Below, one piece after another: positions 6,041 through 13,265 of a DNA stretch of 14,295 nucleotides. A program made the position numbers and the translations under genes. How positions within the stretch are numbered: the first letter of the stretch is position 1; each line of letters opens with the position of its first letter. This DNA comes from JAHHUH01 sp045123075 (GTDB lineage: Bacteria; Bacillota; Negativicutes; Acidaminococcales; Acidaminococcaceae), in the NCBI GenBank assembly GCA_045123075.1, contig JBGVIJ010000008.1, forward strand, positions 1 through 14,295. The letters run 5' to 3'. The notes under the pieces were generated by a model. That model searched no databases. It was not told the origin of the DNA and was given only the letters and a program-made list of their open reading frames with translations.

Positions 6041-6916
6041 ATGGATTTTAAAGTGTATTACGATAATCAAAGAAAACTGATTGAAAACTTCTTAGAAACC
6101 AGAATGGCGAAAAAAGGCATCAGTAAAGTTGACGATGCAATGGCATACAGCTTGCTTGCAGGCGGCAAACGTATCCGTCCTGTACTTTTGATGGCTACTG
6201 CAGAAGCTTTGGGTAAAAAAGGTTATAACTTCTTGCCTGTGGCTTGCGGTTTAGAAATGATTCATACTTATTCCTTGATTCATGATGATTTGCCGTGCAT
6301 GGACGATGATGATTACCGTCGTGGTCGTTTGACCAACCATAAAGTTTATGGTGAAGCAATGGCAGTTTTGGCAGGTGACGGTCTTTTGACTTTGGCATTT
6401 GAAGTAATGCTGGAACAAAAGAATGTTGACCCTGCAGTTTTGATTGAAGTTGTACGCGAAATGGCAATGTGTGCAGGTAACTTTGGTATGGTAGGTGGTC
6501 AAGGCTTGGACCTTGATGCTGAAGGCAAAGAAATCACCGCAGAAGAATTGCGTAAACTCCATGCAGGTAAAACCGGTGCGCTCTTTATTGGCGCAGTTCG
6601 TGGTGGCGCACATCTTGCAGGTGCTACCGATGAACAACTTTTGGCATTGACCAAGTTTGCTGATTTGCTTGGCTTGGCTTTCCAAATTACCGACGATATT
6701 CTTGACGTAGAAGGCGATGCTGAAGCAATGGGTAAACCTGTTGGCAGTGACGCTAAAAATGCGAAATCTACTTATGTAAGCTTATATACTTTAGAAGGTG
6801 CAAAAGCTTTGGCAGAAAGAACTGTAGAAGAAGCTTTGCAATGCTTGGAAATGTTTGGTGAAAACGCAGATGCATTGCGTGAAATTACCAAGCTCATGTG
6901 CAATCGTAAAAACTAA
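6041..6916 (+). CDS. ispA: Farnesyl diphosphate synthase (short-chain polyprenyl synthase)
   Basis: Condenses IPP with DMAPP and GPP to farnesyl diphosphate, the precursor of undecaprenyl carrier lipid and other isoprenoids. The 291-residue protein has the GGKRIRP loop at 41–47. The first Asp-rich motif is DDLPCMD at 82–88, with the two-residue insertion typical of bacterial (type II) FPP synthases, and Tyr77 five residues before it, the chain-length-limiting aromatic position. The second Asp-rich motif is DDILD at 218–222, followed by GKPVGSDAKNAKSTYVSL. The ATG at 6041 is preferred to an in-frame ATT at 6023 because GGAGG lies six bases before 6041 and the family N-terminus fits. It starts one base after the xseB stop, and dxs of the same pathway follows. 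Confidence 0.95.
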   Translation: MDFKVYYDNQRKLIENFLETRMAKKGISKVDDAMAYSLLAGGKRIRPVLLMATAEALGKKGYNFLPVACGLEMIHTYSLIHDDLPCMDDDDYRRGRLTNHKVYGEAMAVLAGDGLLTLAFEVMLEQKNVDPAVLIEVVREMAMCAGNFGMVGGQGLDLDAEGKEITAEELRKLHAGKTGALFIGAVRGGAHLAGATDEQLLALTKFADLLGLAFQITDDILDVEGDAEAMGKPVGSDAKNAKSTYVSLYTLEGAKALAERTVEEALQCLEMFGENADALREITKLMCNRKN

Positions 6917-6934
6917 TTAACGAGGTAAACTCTT

Positions 6935-8821
6935 ATGAGTGAGACTAAACTTCTTGACACCATCAACTCTCCGGCTGATGTGAAAGCATTGACTGAAGAG
7001 CAGTTGGTGCAGCTGGCAGGAGAAATCCGTCAGTTGATTATTGAGGTAACTTCAAAAAATGGTGGTCACTTGGCGCCTAACTTAGGTGTTGTGGAGCTTT
7101 CCCTTGCATTACACAAGGTATTTTCTACTCCTAAGGACAAGATTGTTTATGACGTTGGTCACCAAGCCTACATTCATAAAATTGTTACCGGTAGACGCGA
7201 TATGTTCCACACCCTGCGTCAGTATGGTGGTCTTTCCGGCTTCCCGAAACGCAGTGAAAGCGAGCACGACGCTTTTGGTGTAGGTCATTCCAGTACTTCT
7301 ATTTCTGCAGCACTGGGTATGGCTGTTGCCCGCGATGTAAAAGGTGAGGACTACGATGTTGTAGCAGTCATCGGCGACGGTTCCATGACCGGTGGTATGG
7401 CTTTTGAAGCCTTGAACAATGCAGGTGATTTGCGTAAGCGTATGATTGTAGTACTTAACGATAATGAGATGTCCATCTCTAAAAACGTTGGTGCTATGTC
7501 CGAATACCTGTATCAACTGCGTACCGGTGAAACTTACAATAGAATTAAGCACGACCTTGAAGGTTGGTTGGGTAATGTTGATTTTGGCGGTGACGTTTTA
7601 AAGGTTCTCCGTCGCATTAAAGGCAGTGTTAAAAACTTAATGTTGCCTACCTGTATTTTCGAAGAACTTGGTTTTACTTATCTTGGCCCCATTGATGGTC
7701 ATGATATCCATAGCTTGATTGAAGTTTTGGAAGCTGCTAAAAACCTTGATGAACCTGTGCTTATACACGTAATTACTAAAAAAGGTAAGGGCTACGCTCC
7801 TGCAGAAGAAAGTCCTAACAAGTTCCACGGAACAGGACCTTTTGAAGTAGCAACTGGCAAAAAGATTGCTAACCCTAATGCTCCCATTACTTATACGGAA
7901 GTATTTGGTAATACTGTTATTGAACTTGCTAAGGAAGATGAAAACATCGTTGCCATTACCGCGGCTATGCCCGATGGTACCGGCTTAACTCCCTTTAGCA
8001 AAGAATTCCCCAAACGCTTCTTTGACGTAGGTATTGCGGAACAACACGCAGTAACTGCGGCAGCAGGTATGGCAGCAGCAGGCTTGAATCCTGTGGTGGC
8101 AATTTATTCTACCTTTATGCAACGTGCTTATGACAGTGTAATGCACGATATTTGCATGCAAAACCTGCACGTAAGCTTGTGCCTCGACCGTGCCGGTCTT
8201 GTAGGTGACGATGGCTTTACTCATCACGGTGTTTTTGACTACGCTTATTTGCGTAGCATGCCTAATATGACAGTTATGGCTCCTAAGGATGAAGACGAAC
8301 TGCGTCATATGCTGAAAACTGCTGTTGGTATGAATGGTCCTGTGGCTGTTCGCTATCCTCGCGGCAGCGGTGTAGGAGTTGCACTTAGCGATAGCCTTAA
8401 CGTATTACCTATTGGCAAGGCAGAAGTGCTCCGCGAAGGCAGTGATGTGAGCCTGTGGGCAATTGGCACCATGGTAGAAAGCGCTATGAAGCTTGCTGAA
8501 AAACTTGCAGAACAAGGTATTAACGCAGGTGTTGTTAACATGCGTTTTGCTAAACCCATTGATAAAGAATTACTTTTGGCGCACGCTGAAAAATATAAAA
8601 ATATCGTTACCTTGGAAGAAGGTTGCTTACGTGGCGGCGTAGGTAGTGCTGTTCTTGAAGCTCTCAACGAAGCACGCCTTTTAGGTACTTGCAAGGTATT
8701 GAACTTTGGTATCCCCGATGAGTTTATTCTTCACGGTGATAAACAAAGATTGTTCCAAGATATTGGAATTGATGTGGAAACAATGGCTGGTAAAGTTACA
8801 GCTTTTGTAAAGGGTGAATAA
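6935..8821 (+). CDS. dxs: 1-deoxy-D-xylulose-5-phosphate synthase
   Basis: First enzyme of the MEP isoprenoid pathway: a thiamine-diphosphate enzyme joining pyruvate and glyceraldehyde-3-phosphate. It is 628 residues, full length. Visible motifs are NGGHLAPNLGVVELSLALH near 41–59, YDVGHQAYIHKIVTGRRD, the ThDP/Mg-binding GDGSMTGGMAFEALNNAG from 147, and DVGIAEQHAV with the catalytic Glu369 (the E. coli Glu370 equivalent). A transketolase C-terminal domain closes the protein. GAGGT precedes the ATG at a slightly long spacing. Placement next to ispA groups the entry point and a later step of isoprenoid synthesis in one transcript. Confidence 0.97.
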   Translation: MSETKLLDTINSPADVKALTEEQLVQLAGEIRQLIIEVTSKNGGHLAPNLGVVELSLALHKVFSTPKDKIVYDVGHQAYIHKIVTGRRDMFHTLRQYGGLSGFPKRSESEHDAFGVGHSSTSISAALGMAVARDVKGEDYDVVAVIGDGSMTGGMAFEALNNAGDLRKRMIVVLNDNEMSISKNVGAMSEYLYQLRTGETYNRIKHDLEGWLGNVDFGGDVLKVLRRIKGSVKNLMLPTCIFEELGFTYLGPIDGHDIHSLIEVLEAAKNLDEPVLIHVITKKGKGYAPAEESPNKFHGTGPFEVATGKKIANPNAPITYTEVFGNTVIELAKEDENIVAITAAMPDGTGLTPFSKEFPKRFFDVGIAEQHAVTAAAGMAAAGLNPVVAIYSTFMQRAYDSVMHDICMQNLHVSLCLDRAGLVGDDGFTHHGVFDYAYLRSMPNMTVMAPKDEDELRHMLKTAVGMNGPVAVRYPRGSGVGVALSDSLNVLPIGKAEVLREGSDVSLWAIGTMVESAMKLAEKLAEQGINAGVVNMRFAKPIDKELLLAHAEKYKNIVTLEEGCLRGGVGSAVLEALNEARLLGTCKVLNFGIPDEFILHGDKQRLFQDIGIDVETMAGKVTAFVKGE

Positions 8822-8822
8822 A

Positions 8823-9641
8823 GTGGCTAAAGAACGTTTAGACGCATTGCTCGTTAACCGTGGCTTGTTCGAAAGTAGAACTAGAGCACAAGCTGCAGTT
8901 ATGGCAGGGCAAGTACTTGTTAATGAACAAAAAATAGATAAACCGGGAACACAAGTTTCTCCCGATGTTACCATTCGTCTTTTGGGTGATAAGTTGCGCT
9001 ATGTTAGTCGCGGTGGCTTGAAGTTGGAAAAGGCTTTGCAAATTTTCCCCATCAGCGTAGATGGCAAGGTAGTTGCAGATATTGGTGCTTCTACCGGTGG
9101 CTTTACTGATTGTGCTTTGCAAAACGGTGCAGCTAAGGTTTATGCAGTAGATGTTGGCTACGGTCAACTGGCTTGGAAGCTGCGCAGTGATGAACGCGTT
9201 GTGAATATGGAACGTACCAACGTGCGTTACCTTGAAAGTGACAGCCTTGGTGAATTGGTAGATGCAGTTACCATTGACGTTGCATTTATCTCTTTGGACA
9301 AGGTATTGCCTGCGGTTCATAAAATTTTGAAACCTGAAGGTTTTGTTGTGGCACTTATTAAGCCTCAATTTGAAGCTGGTAAGGAAAACGTAGGTAAAAA
9401 AGGCGTTGTTCGTGATGCTAAGGTGCATGAAGACGTTATCAAAAACGTAATTAACTTTGCTAAGAGCGAAGGCTTTGGTATTGCAGGCTTGGATTTCTCT
9501 CCGATTAAAGGTCCTGAAGGCAATATCGAATACCTTTTGCACTTAACTAAAGGTGATGACGATGCTGTGAGCGAAGCTTACGTTGATGAACTTGTAAGCC
9601 GTAGCCACGGTGACTTAGATAAAAAGGCAACTGCCGAATAA
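8823..9641 (+). CDS. tlyA: TlyA-family S4-domain rRNA methyltransferase / hemolysin-like protein
   Basis: A 272-residue protein. It has an N-terminal S4 RNA-binding domain (about 4–62: RLDALLVNRGLFESRTRAQAAVMAGQVLVN) and then an FtsJ-type Rossmann methyltransferase with the SAM motif DIGASTGGFTD (86–96), VDVGYGQLAWKLR, IDVAFISL (151–158) and ALIKPQFEAGKENVGKKGVV. In mycobacteria TlyA makes 2'-O-methylcytidines in 16S and 23S rRNA; the substrate here is inferred. I start it at GTG 8823 because AAAGGG lies eight bases upstream. An in-frame GTG at 8814 inside the end of dxs has no such site. The order tlyA–(nadK)–argR–recN matches the yqxC–ahrC–recN order of Bacillus. Confidence 0.92.
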   Translation: MAKERLDALLVNRGLFESRTRAQAAVMAGQVLVNEQKIDKPGTQVSPDVTIRLLGDKLRYVSRGGLKLEKALQIFPISVDGKVVADIGASTGGFTDCALQNGAAKVYAVDVGYGQLAWKLRSDERVVNMERTNVRYLESDSLGELVDAVTIDVAFISLDKVLPAVHKILKPEGFVVALIKPQFEAGKENVGKKGVVRDAKVHEDVIKNVINFAKSEGFGIAGLDFSPIKGPEGNIEYLLHLTKGDDDAVSEAYVDELVSRSHGDLDKKATAE

Positions 9642-9653
9642 TTGGGAGCTTAG

Positions 9654-10514
9654 ATGGAAGCGAAAAGGTTGGGAATTTTCCCTAATATGACAAAAGAAAA
9701 GGTATGCGCAGATTTGCAAATATTTGTAGATTTGTGCAGGGAGCAGGGCTTAGTACCCTTGTTGCCTCAAGAATTTTGCGCTGAGTACAACTGTGAGGGT
9801 TATGACTTGCAGAATGTAGAAGCGTTACGCAAGCTTGACTTTGCAGTTTCTTTGGGCGGTGACGGTACGCTACTTAAAATGGCTCTTTATTTAGCTCCTT
9901 TAGGGATTCCCGCTTTTGGTGTTAACTTTGGTAAATTAGGCTTCTTGGCTGAGATTGACCAACCTAGCATGCGTAAAGCCATTATGCGTCTTGTTCGTGG
10001 TGACTACAGCCTGGAAAACCGTAGTTTACTGCGTGCCCAAGTAATGCTTAATGACGAATGTATCAAAGAAGTTCACGCACTTAATGATTTGGTACTGGCA
10101 AAGGGTGCTTACAGTAAGATGGCACATATGCAGATGTATATCAACGGCAAGCCTTCCGGTAGTTATGCTGCTGACGGTTTGATTGTGGCAACTGCTACAG
10201 GCTCTACTGCATACTCCTTATCCTGCGGTGGCCCCTTGGTGCAACCTGAACTTGAAGTTAGCGTCATTACTCCTATTTGCGCTCATTCCTTAACTGCTCG
10301 CACACTTATTATTCCTATGTCTGAAGTAATTGAGCTGAAGGCAGTGCCCGGTAGTGAAGATATGATGCTGGAAGCAGATGGTGAAAGTATTATTGGCGTA
10401 AGCAATGACACCTATCTGCGAATTGATAAAAGTCCCTACACAATGAAGCTTATTAGGCTTACAAGTCGCGACTATTATCAAACCTGGCAACAAAAATTAA
10501 TGCGTAATATCTAA
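9654..10514 (+). CDS. nadK: NAD kinase (ATP/polyphosphate-dependent NADP synthesis)
   Basis: Phosphorylates NAD to NADP, the only route to NADP. It is 286 residues, normal for the family. The phosphate-binding GGDGT lies at 68–72 in FAVSLGGDGTLLK, followed by GVNFGKLGFLAE. The second domain carries SYAADGLIVATATGSTAYSLSCGGPLV and TPICAHSLTARTLIIP, the ATP/NAD site motifs of the family. GGGAG is placed six bases before the ATG, and the tlyA stop is 12 bases upstream. Sitting between tlyA and argR, it also feeds NADPH to the biosynthetic pathways encoded upstream, an inference from function only. Confidence 0.96.
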   Translation: MEAKRLGIFPNMTKEKVCADLQIFVDLCREQGLVPLLPQEFCAEYNCEGYDLQNVEALRKLDFAVSLGGDGTLLKMALYLAPLGIPAFGVNFGKLGFLAEIDQPSMRKAIMRLVRGDYSLENRSLLRAQVMLNDECIKEVHALNDLVLAKGAYSKMAHMQMYINGKPSGSYAADGLIVATATGSTAYSLSCGGPLVQPELEVSVITPICAHSLTARTLIIPMSEVIELKAVPGSEDMMLEADGESIIGVSNDTYLRIDKSPYTMKLIRLTSRDYYQTWQQKLMRNI

Positions 10515-10549
10515 TCAGTAGGTTATTTAGATAAATGAGGTGATCAATC

Positions 10550-10996
10550 ATGAAAATGACCAGACACGCAAAAATTAAAGAAATTATCGACAAAAACAAG
10601 GTAGAAACCCAAGAGGACTTGGCTGCTGCACTGCGCGCTGAAGGCATTGAAGTAACCCAAGCTACTGTGTCTCGCGACATTAAAGAGCTGATGCTTGTTA
10701 AAGTTCCTGATGCTAATGGCCAATACCATTATGCTTATCCCAAGGAACATAATATGCTCCTGACTCCCGGTCGTTTGGAACGCACCTTCCAAGATTCCAT
10801 CATTGGTATTCGTGTTTCTCAATGTATGGTTGTTATCCACACTTTGCCCGGTACTGCTCAAGCTGTAGCTTACGCAGTAGACTACATGAAGTGGGAAGAA
10901 GTTTTAGGTACTATTGCTGGTGACGATACTGTTTTCGTTGCTATGGAAAATGCAGAAGGCGTAAAAGCTTTCTTGAAACGTTTTAAAGATCATTGA
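10550..10996 (+). CDS. argR: Arginine repressor ArgR/AhrC
   Basis: A 148-residue arginine-responsive regulator. The N-terminal winged helix (about 1–65) contains the recognition helix TQATVSRDIKEL with the Ser41–Arg42 pair typical of the family. The C-terminal hexamer/arginine domain carries TLPGTA at 98–103 and GTIAGDDT at 120–127, the arginine-binding and oligomerisation motifs. It probably represses arginine synthesis and activates catabolism elsewhere in the genome. No ARG box or arginine gene is evident in this window. GAGGTGAT is well placed before ATG 10550; a second in-frame ATG at 10556 is less well placed. The linkage to recN is conserved in many Firmicutes. Confidence 0.96.
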   Translation: MKMTRHAKIKEIIDKNKVETQEDLAAALRAEGIEVTQATVSRDIKELMLVKVPDANGQYHYAYPKEHNMLLTPGRLERTFQDSIIGIRVSQCMVVIHTLPGTAQAVAYAVDYMKWEEVLGTIAGDDTVFVAMENAEGVKAFLKRFKDH

Positions 10997-11014
10997 TAAG
11001 CTGAGGTAAGATTA

Positions 11015-12712
11015 ATGCTGCAATCCTTGCACGTTCATAATTTTGCATTGTTGGAAGATGCGAAGGTAGAATTTGCGCCTGGTTTTAACGTGTTTACTGG
11101 TGAAACCGGTGCAGGTAAATCCATATTGGTAGATGCTTTTGGCGTTGTCTTAGGTGCTCGTGCTTCTGCGGACTACGTGCGTACCGGAGCGGATAGCTTC
11201 TGGGTACAAGCTGTTTTTGACATTAGCGGTCAAAAAGAGTTGCAGGAGTATTTAGAAGAGCAGGGCATTGAGGTTGAAGATGACCTCTTTTTGAAACGCC
11301 AAGTTACCAGTGCAGGTAAAAGCAAGGCAACAGTTAATGGTGTGCAAGTTCCTTTGAACGTTCTTAAAACTATTAGTACTATGCTTGTTGATATTCACGG
11401 TCAACACGAAAACCAAGCTTTGTTAAACGCAGAAGCTCCTCGTCTTTTGGTAGATGGCTTTGGCGGCGACAAGGTTGCTAATTGTTTTGAGGATTATAGT
11501 GCTTTATATAATGAGTACGTTGCGCTGAATAACAAGCTTAAAGCTTTAAAAGCAGATAGTGAACAGCAAGATTTACTTCTTGACCGTTACGATTGGGAAG
11601 TAAAAGAGATTGAAGCAGCTAAGCTTATTGTTGGTGAAGAAGATGCCTTGGAAGAAGAAGGCAAGATTCTTCAAAATAGTGAAAAGATTATCAACGCAGT
11701 TAATGGTGCGTATGGCTTATTAGATGAAGAAAAAGCAGTACTTTCCTTATTGGCGAAAGCAAAGAACAGTTTGCAAACCGCAGTGCGCTACGATAGCAAG
11801 CTAGGTATTATTCTCGACAATATGGATAGTGCATGGCTTACCCTTGATGATTGCCGTCAAGAATTAGGGGAGTACCTTTCCCGTACTGATTTTAACGGGG
11901 AACGTGCTACCATCGTTCAACAACGTTTAGATACGATTTATCGTTTACATAAAAAATATGGCGGTTCCACAGAAGCAGTGCTTGCATATCTGGAAATCAC
12001 CAAGGTTAAATATAACGAATTGTTAGATTTAGCAGAAACTATTGCTAAAGTTGAAAAAGAATTGGCACAGCTTACCAAGAAGCTTACTGCTGCAGCAAAT
12101 ACACTTACTATTGCACGTAAGGAAGCTGCACAAAGCTTGACTGAGCTTGTAACCAAGCATATTCACGATTTGGCAATGCCTAATGGCGTTTTTGAAATTG
12201 CCTTTGCAGAGTTGGATAAATTTACTGCCAACGGACGCGATGGCTTGAAGTTTATGTTTAGCGCCAATATGGGTGAACCTGTTAATGAATTAGAAAAAGT
12301 TGCCAGTGGTGGTGAACTTTCCCGCATCGCGCTTGCTATTAAAACAGTGATGATGAATAGCGGTGACGTACCCACTATGGTATTTGACGAAATAGATACT
12401 GGCGTTGGCGGTGTAACTGCTCAAAAAATGGCAGAAAAAATTGCAGTTATCTCTAAAATTGGGCAAGTGTTGTGCATTACTCACTTACCGCAAATTGCTG
12501 CCTTTGCCGATAGACATATCTTTATTGAAAAACAAAGTAGTGAGGGTAGAACTGCTACCGTACTTGAAGTGCTGGACGAAGAACGCAGAATTCGCGAGCT
12601 TATGCGTATGACCGCAGGTACTAGCGAATCCCATGCTGCTTATGAAAATGCTAGTGAGCTTTTGCGAGCTGCAGAAGCTGTAAAATTTACGAGGTTGTGT
12701 AAAAATGATTAA
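11015..12712 (+). CDS. recN: DNA repair protein RecN
   Basis: An SMC-like ATPase that acts early at double-strand breaks. The 565-residue protein has Walker A GETGAGKS at 29–36, a long coiled-coil central region (about 150–370), the ABC signature SGGELS at 431–436, Walker B VFDEIDTG at 456–463 and the conserved THLPQIA with His490. This is full length and matches RecN rather than RecF or SMC. GAGGT lies before the ATG. The last eight bases overlap the start of the Nudix gene. Together with xseAB it makes DNA repair a main theme of the operon. Confidence 0.97.
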   Translation: MLQSLHVHNFALLEDAKVEFAPGFNVFTGETGAGKSILVDAFGVVLGARASADYVRTGADSFWVQAVFDISGQKELQEYLEEQGIEVEDDLFLKRQVTSAGKSKATVNGVQVPLNVLKTISTMLVDIHGQHENQALLNAEAPRLLVDGFGGDKVANCFEDYSALYNEYVALNNKLKALKADSEQQDLLLDRYDWEVKEIEAAKLIVGEEDALEEEGKILQNSEKIINAVNGAYGLLDEEKAVLSLLAKAKNSLQTAVRYDSKLGIILDNMDSAWLTLDDCRQELGEYLSRTDFNGERATIVQQRLDTIYRLHKKYGGSTEAVLAYLEITKVKYNELLDLAETIAKVEKELAQLTKKLTAAANTLTIARKEAAQSLTELVTKHIHDLAMPNGVFEIAFAELDKFTANGRDGLKFMFSANMGEPVNELEKVASGGELSRIALAIKTVMMNSGDVPTMVFDEIDTGVGGVTAQKMAEKIAVISKIGQVLCITHLPQIAAFADRHIFIEKQSSEGRTATVLEVLDEERRIRELMRMTAGTSESHAAYENASELLRAAEAVKFTRLCKND

Positions 12713-13265
12713 AAAGTTTCACGATCCTGAATTAGATGAACATTATATAAGTAATGAAAGAGTTTTTTCTGGACGCTTGTTAAAAGTGGAATTAGACCAC
12801 GTTAAATTGCCTAATGGTAGTGAAAGCACCAGGGAATACATCCGTCATCCGGGCGCAGTTGCCATTGTGCCTGTACTGGAAGATGGTAGCATTGTTCTGG
12901 TTAAGCAATGTCGTTATCCCCTGAGGACTGTAATGTGGGAAATTCCTGCAGGTAAGCTTGACCACGGCGAAAACGAAGACCCGTTGGAATGTGCTAAACG
13001 CGAGTTAAGTGAAGAAACCGGTTATGATGCTGCAAATTGGCAAAAGCTGATTTCCATAGCTACAACTCCCGGTTTTTCCGATGAGATTATTCATTTGTAT
13101 AAGGCTTGGGGATTAACTGCTCATAGCCAACATACTGATGAAGATGAGTTTATCGGCGTGCAAGCATTTACTCCGGAACAGGTTAAGACTATGATTTTAA
13201 ACGGAGAGTTGTATGATGCGAAGACCTTGTGCGCATTGTACGCTTGTGGGTTAATTGAAAAATGA
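12705..13265 (+). CDS. nudF: Nudix hydrolase, ADP-ribose pyrophosphatase type
   Basis: A 186-residue Nudix enzyme, most like NudF/ADP-ribose pyrophosphatases, which split ADP-ribose to AMP and ribose-5-phosphate. The N-terminal strand region (VFSGRLLKVELDHVKLPNG, EYIRHPGAVAIVPV) and the tail after the box (TTPGFSDEIIHLY) are those of the ADPRase subfamily. The Nudix box at 83–107 ends in the expected RELSEETGY (99–107). By my alignment it carries two extra residues between the leading Gly83 and the catalytic-loop Glu91, so the canonical spacing is G-x7-E instead of G-x5-E. It overlaps recN by eight bases and the next gene by four (ATGA), indicating coupled translation. Confidence 0.9.
   Translation: MIKKFHDPELDEHYISNERVFSGRLLKVELDHVKLPNGSESTREYIRHPGAVAIVPVLEDGSIVLVKQCRYPLRTVMWEIPAGKLDHGENEDPLECAKRELSEETGYDAANWQKLISIATTPGFSDEIIHLYKAWGLTAHSQHTDEDEFIGVQAFTPEQVKTMILNGELYDAKTLCALYACGLIEK

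Noticed and set aside
8814..8822. Upstream GTG start for tlyA at 8814
   Set aside because: The AAAGGG site overlaps this codon and is correctly spaced only for GTG 8823.
8838..9542. Long open frame on the minus strand (234 codons) opposite tlyA
   Set aside because: It is antisense to a well-supported gene, has no ribosome binding site and a composition typical of a shadow frame (rich in Cys, Asn, Phe). The same applies to minus-strand frames at 6251–6685, 7109–7552, 7985–8308 and 10544–10861.
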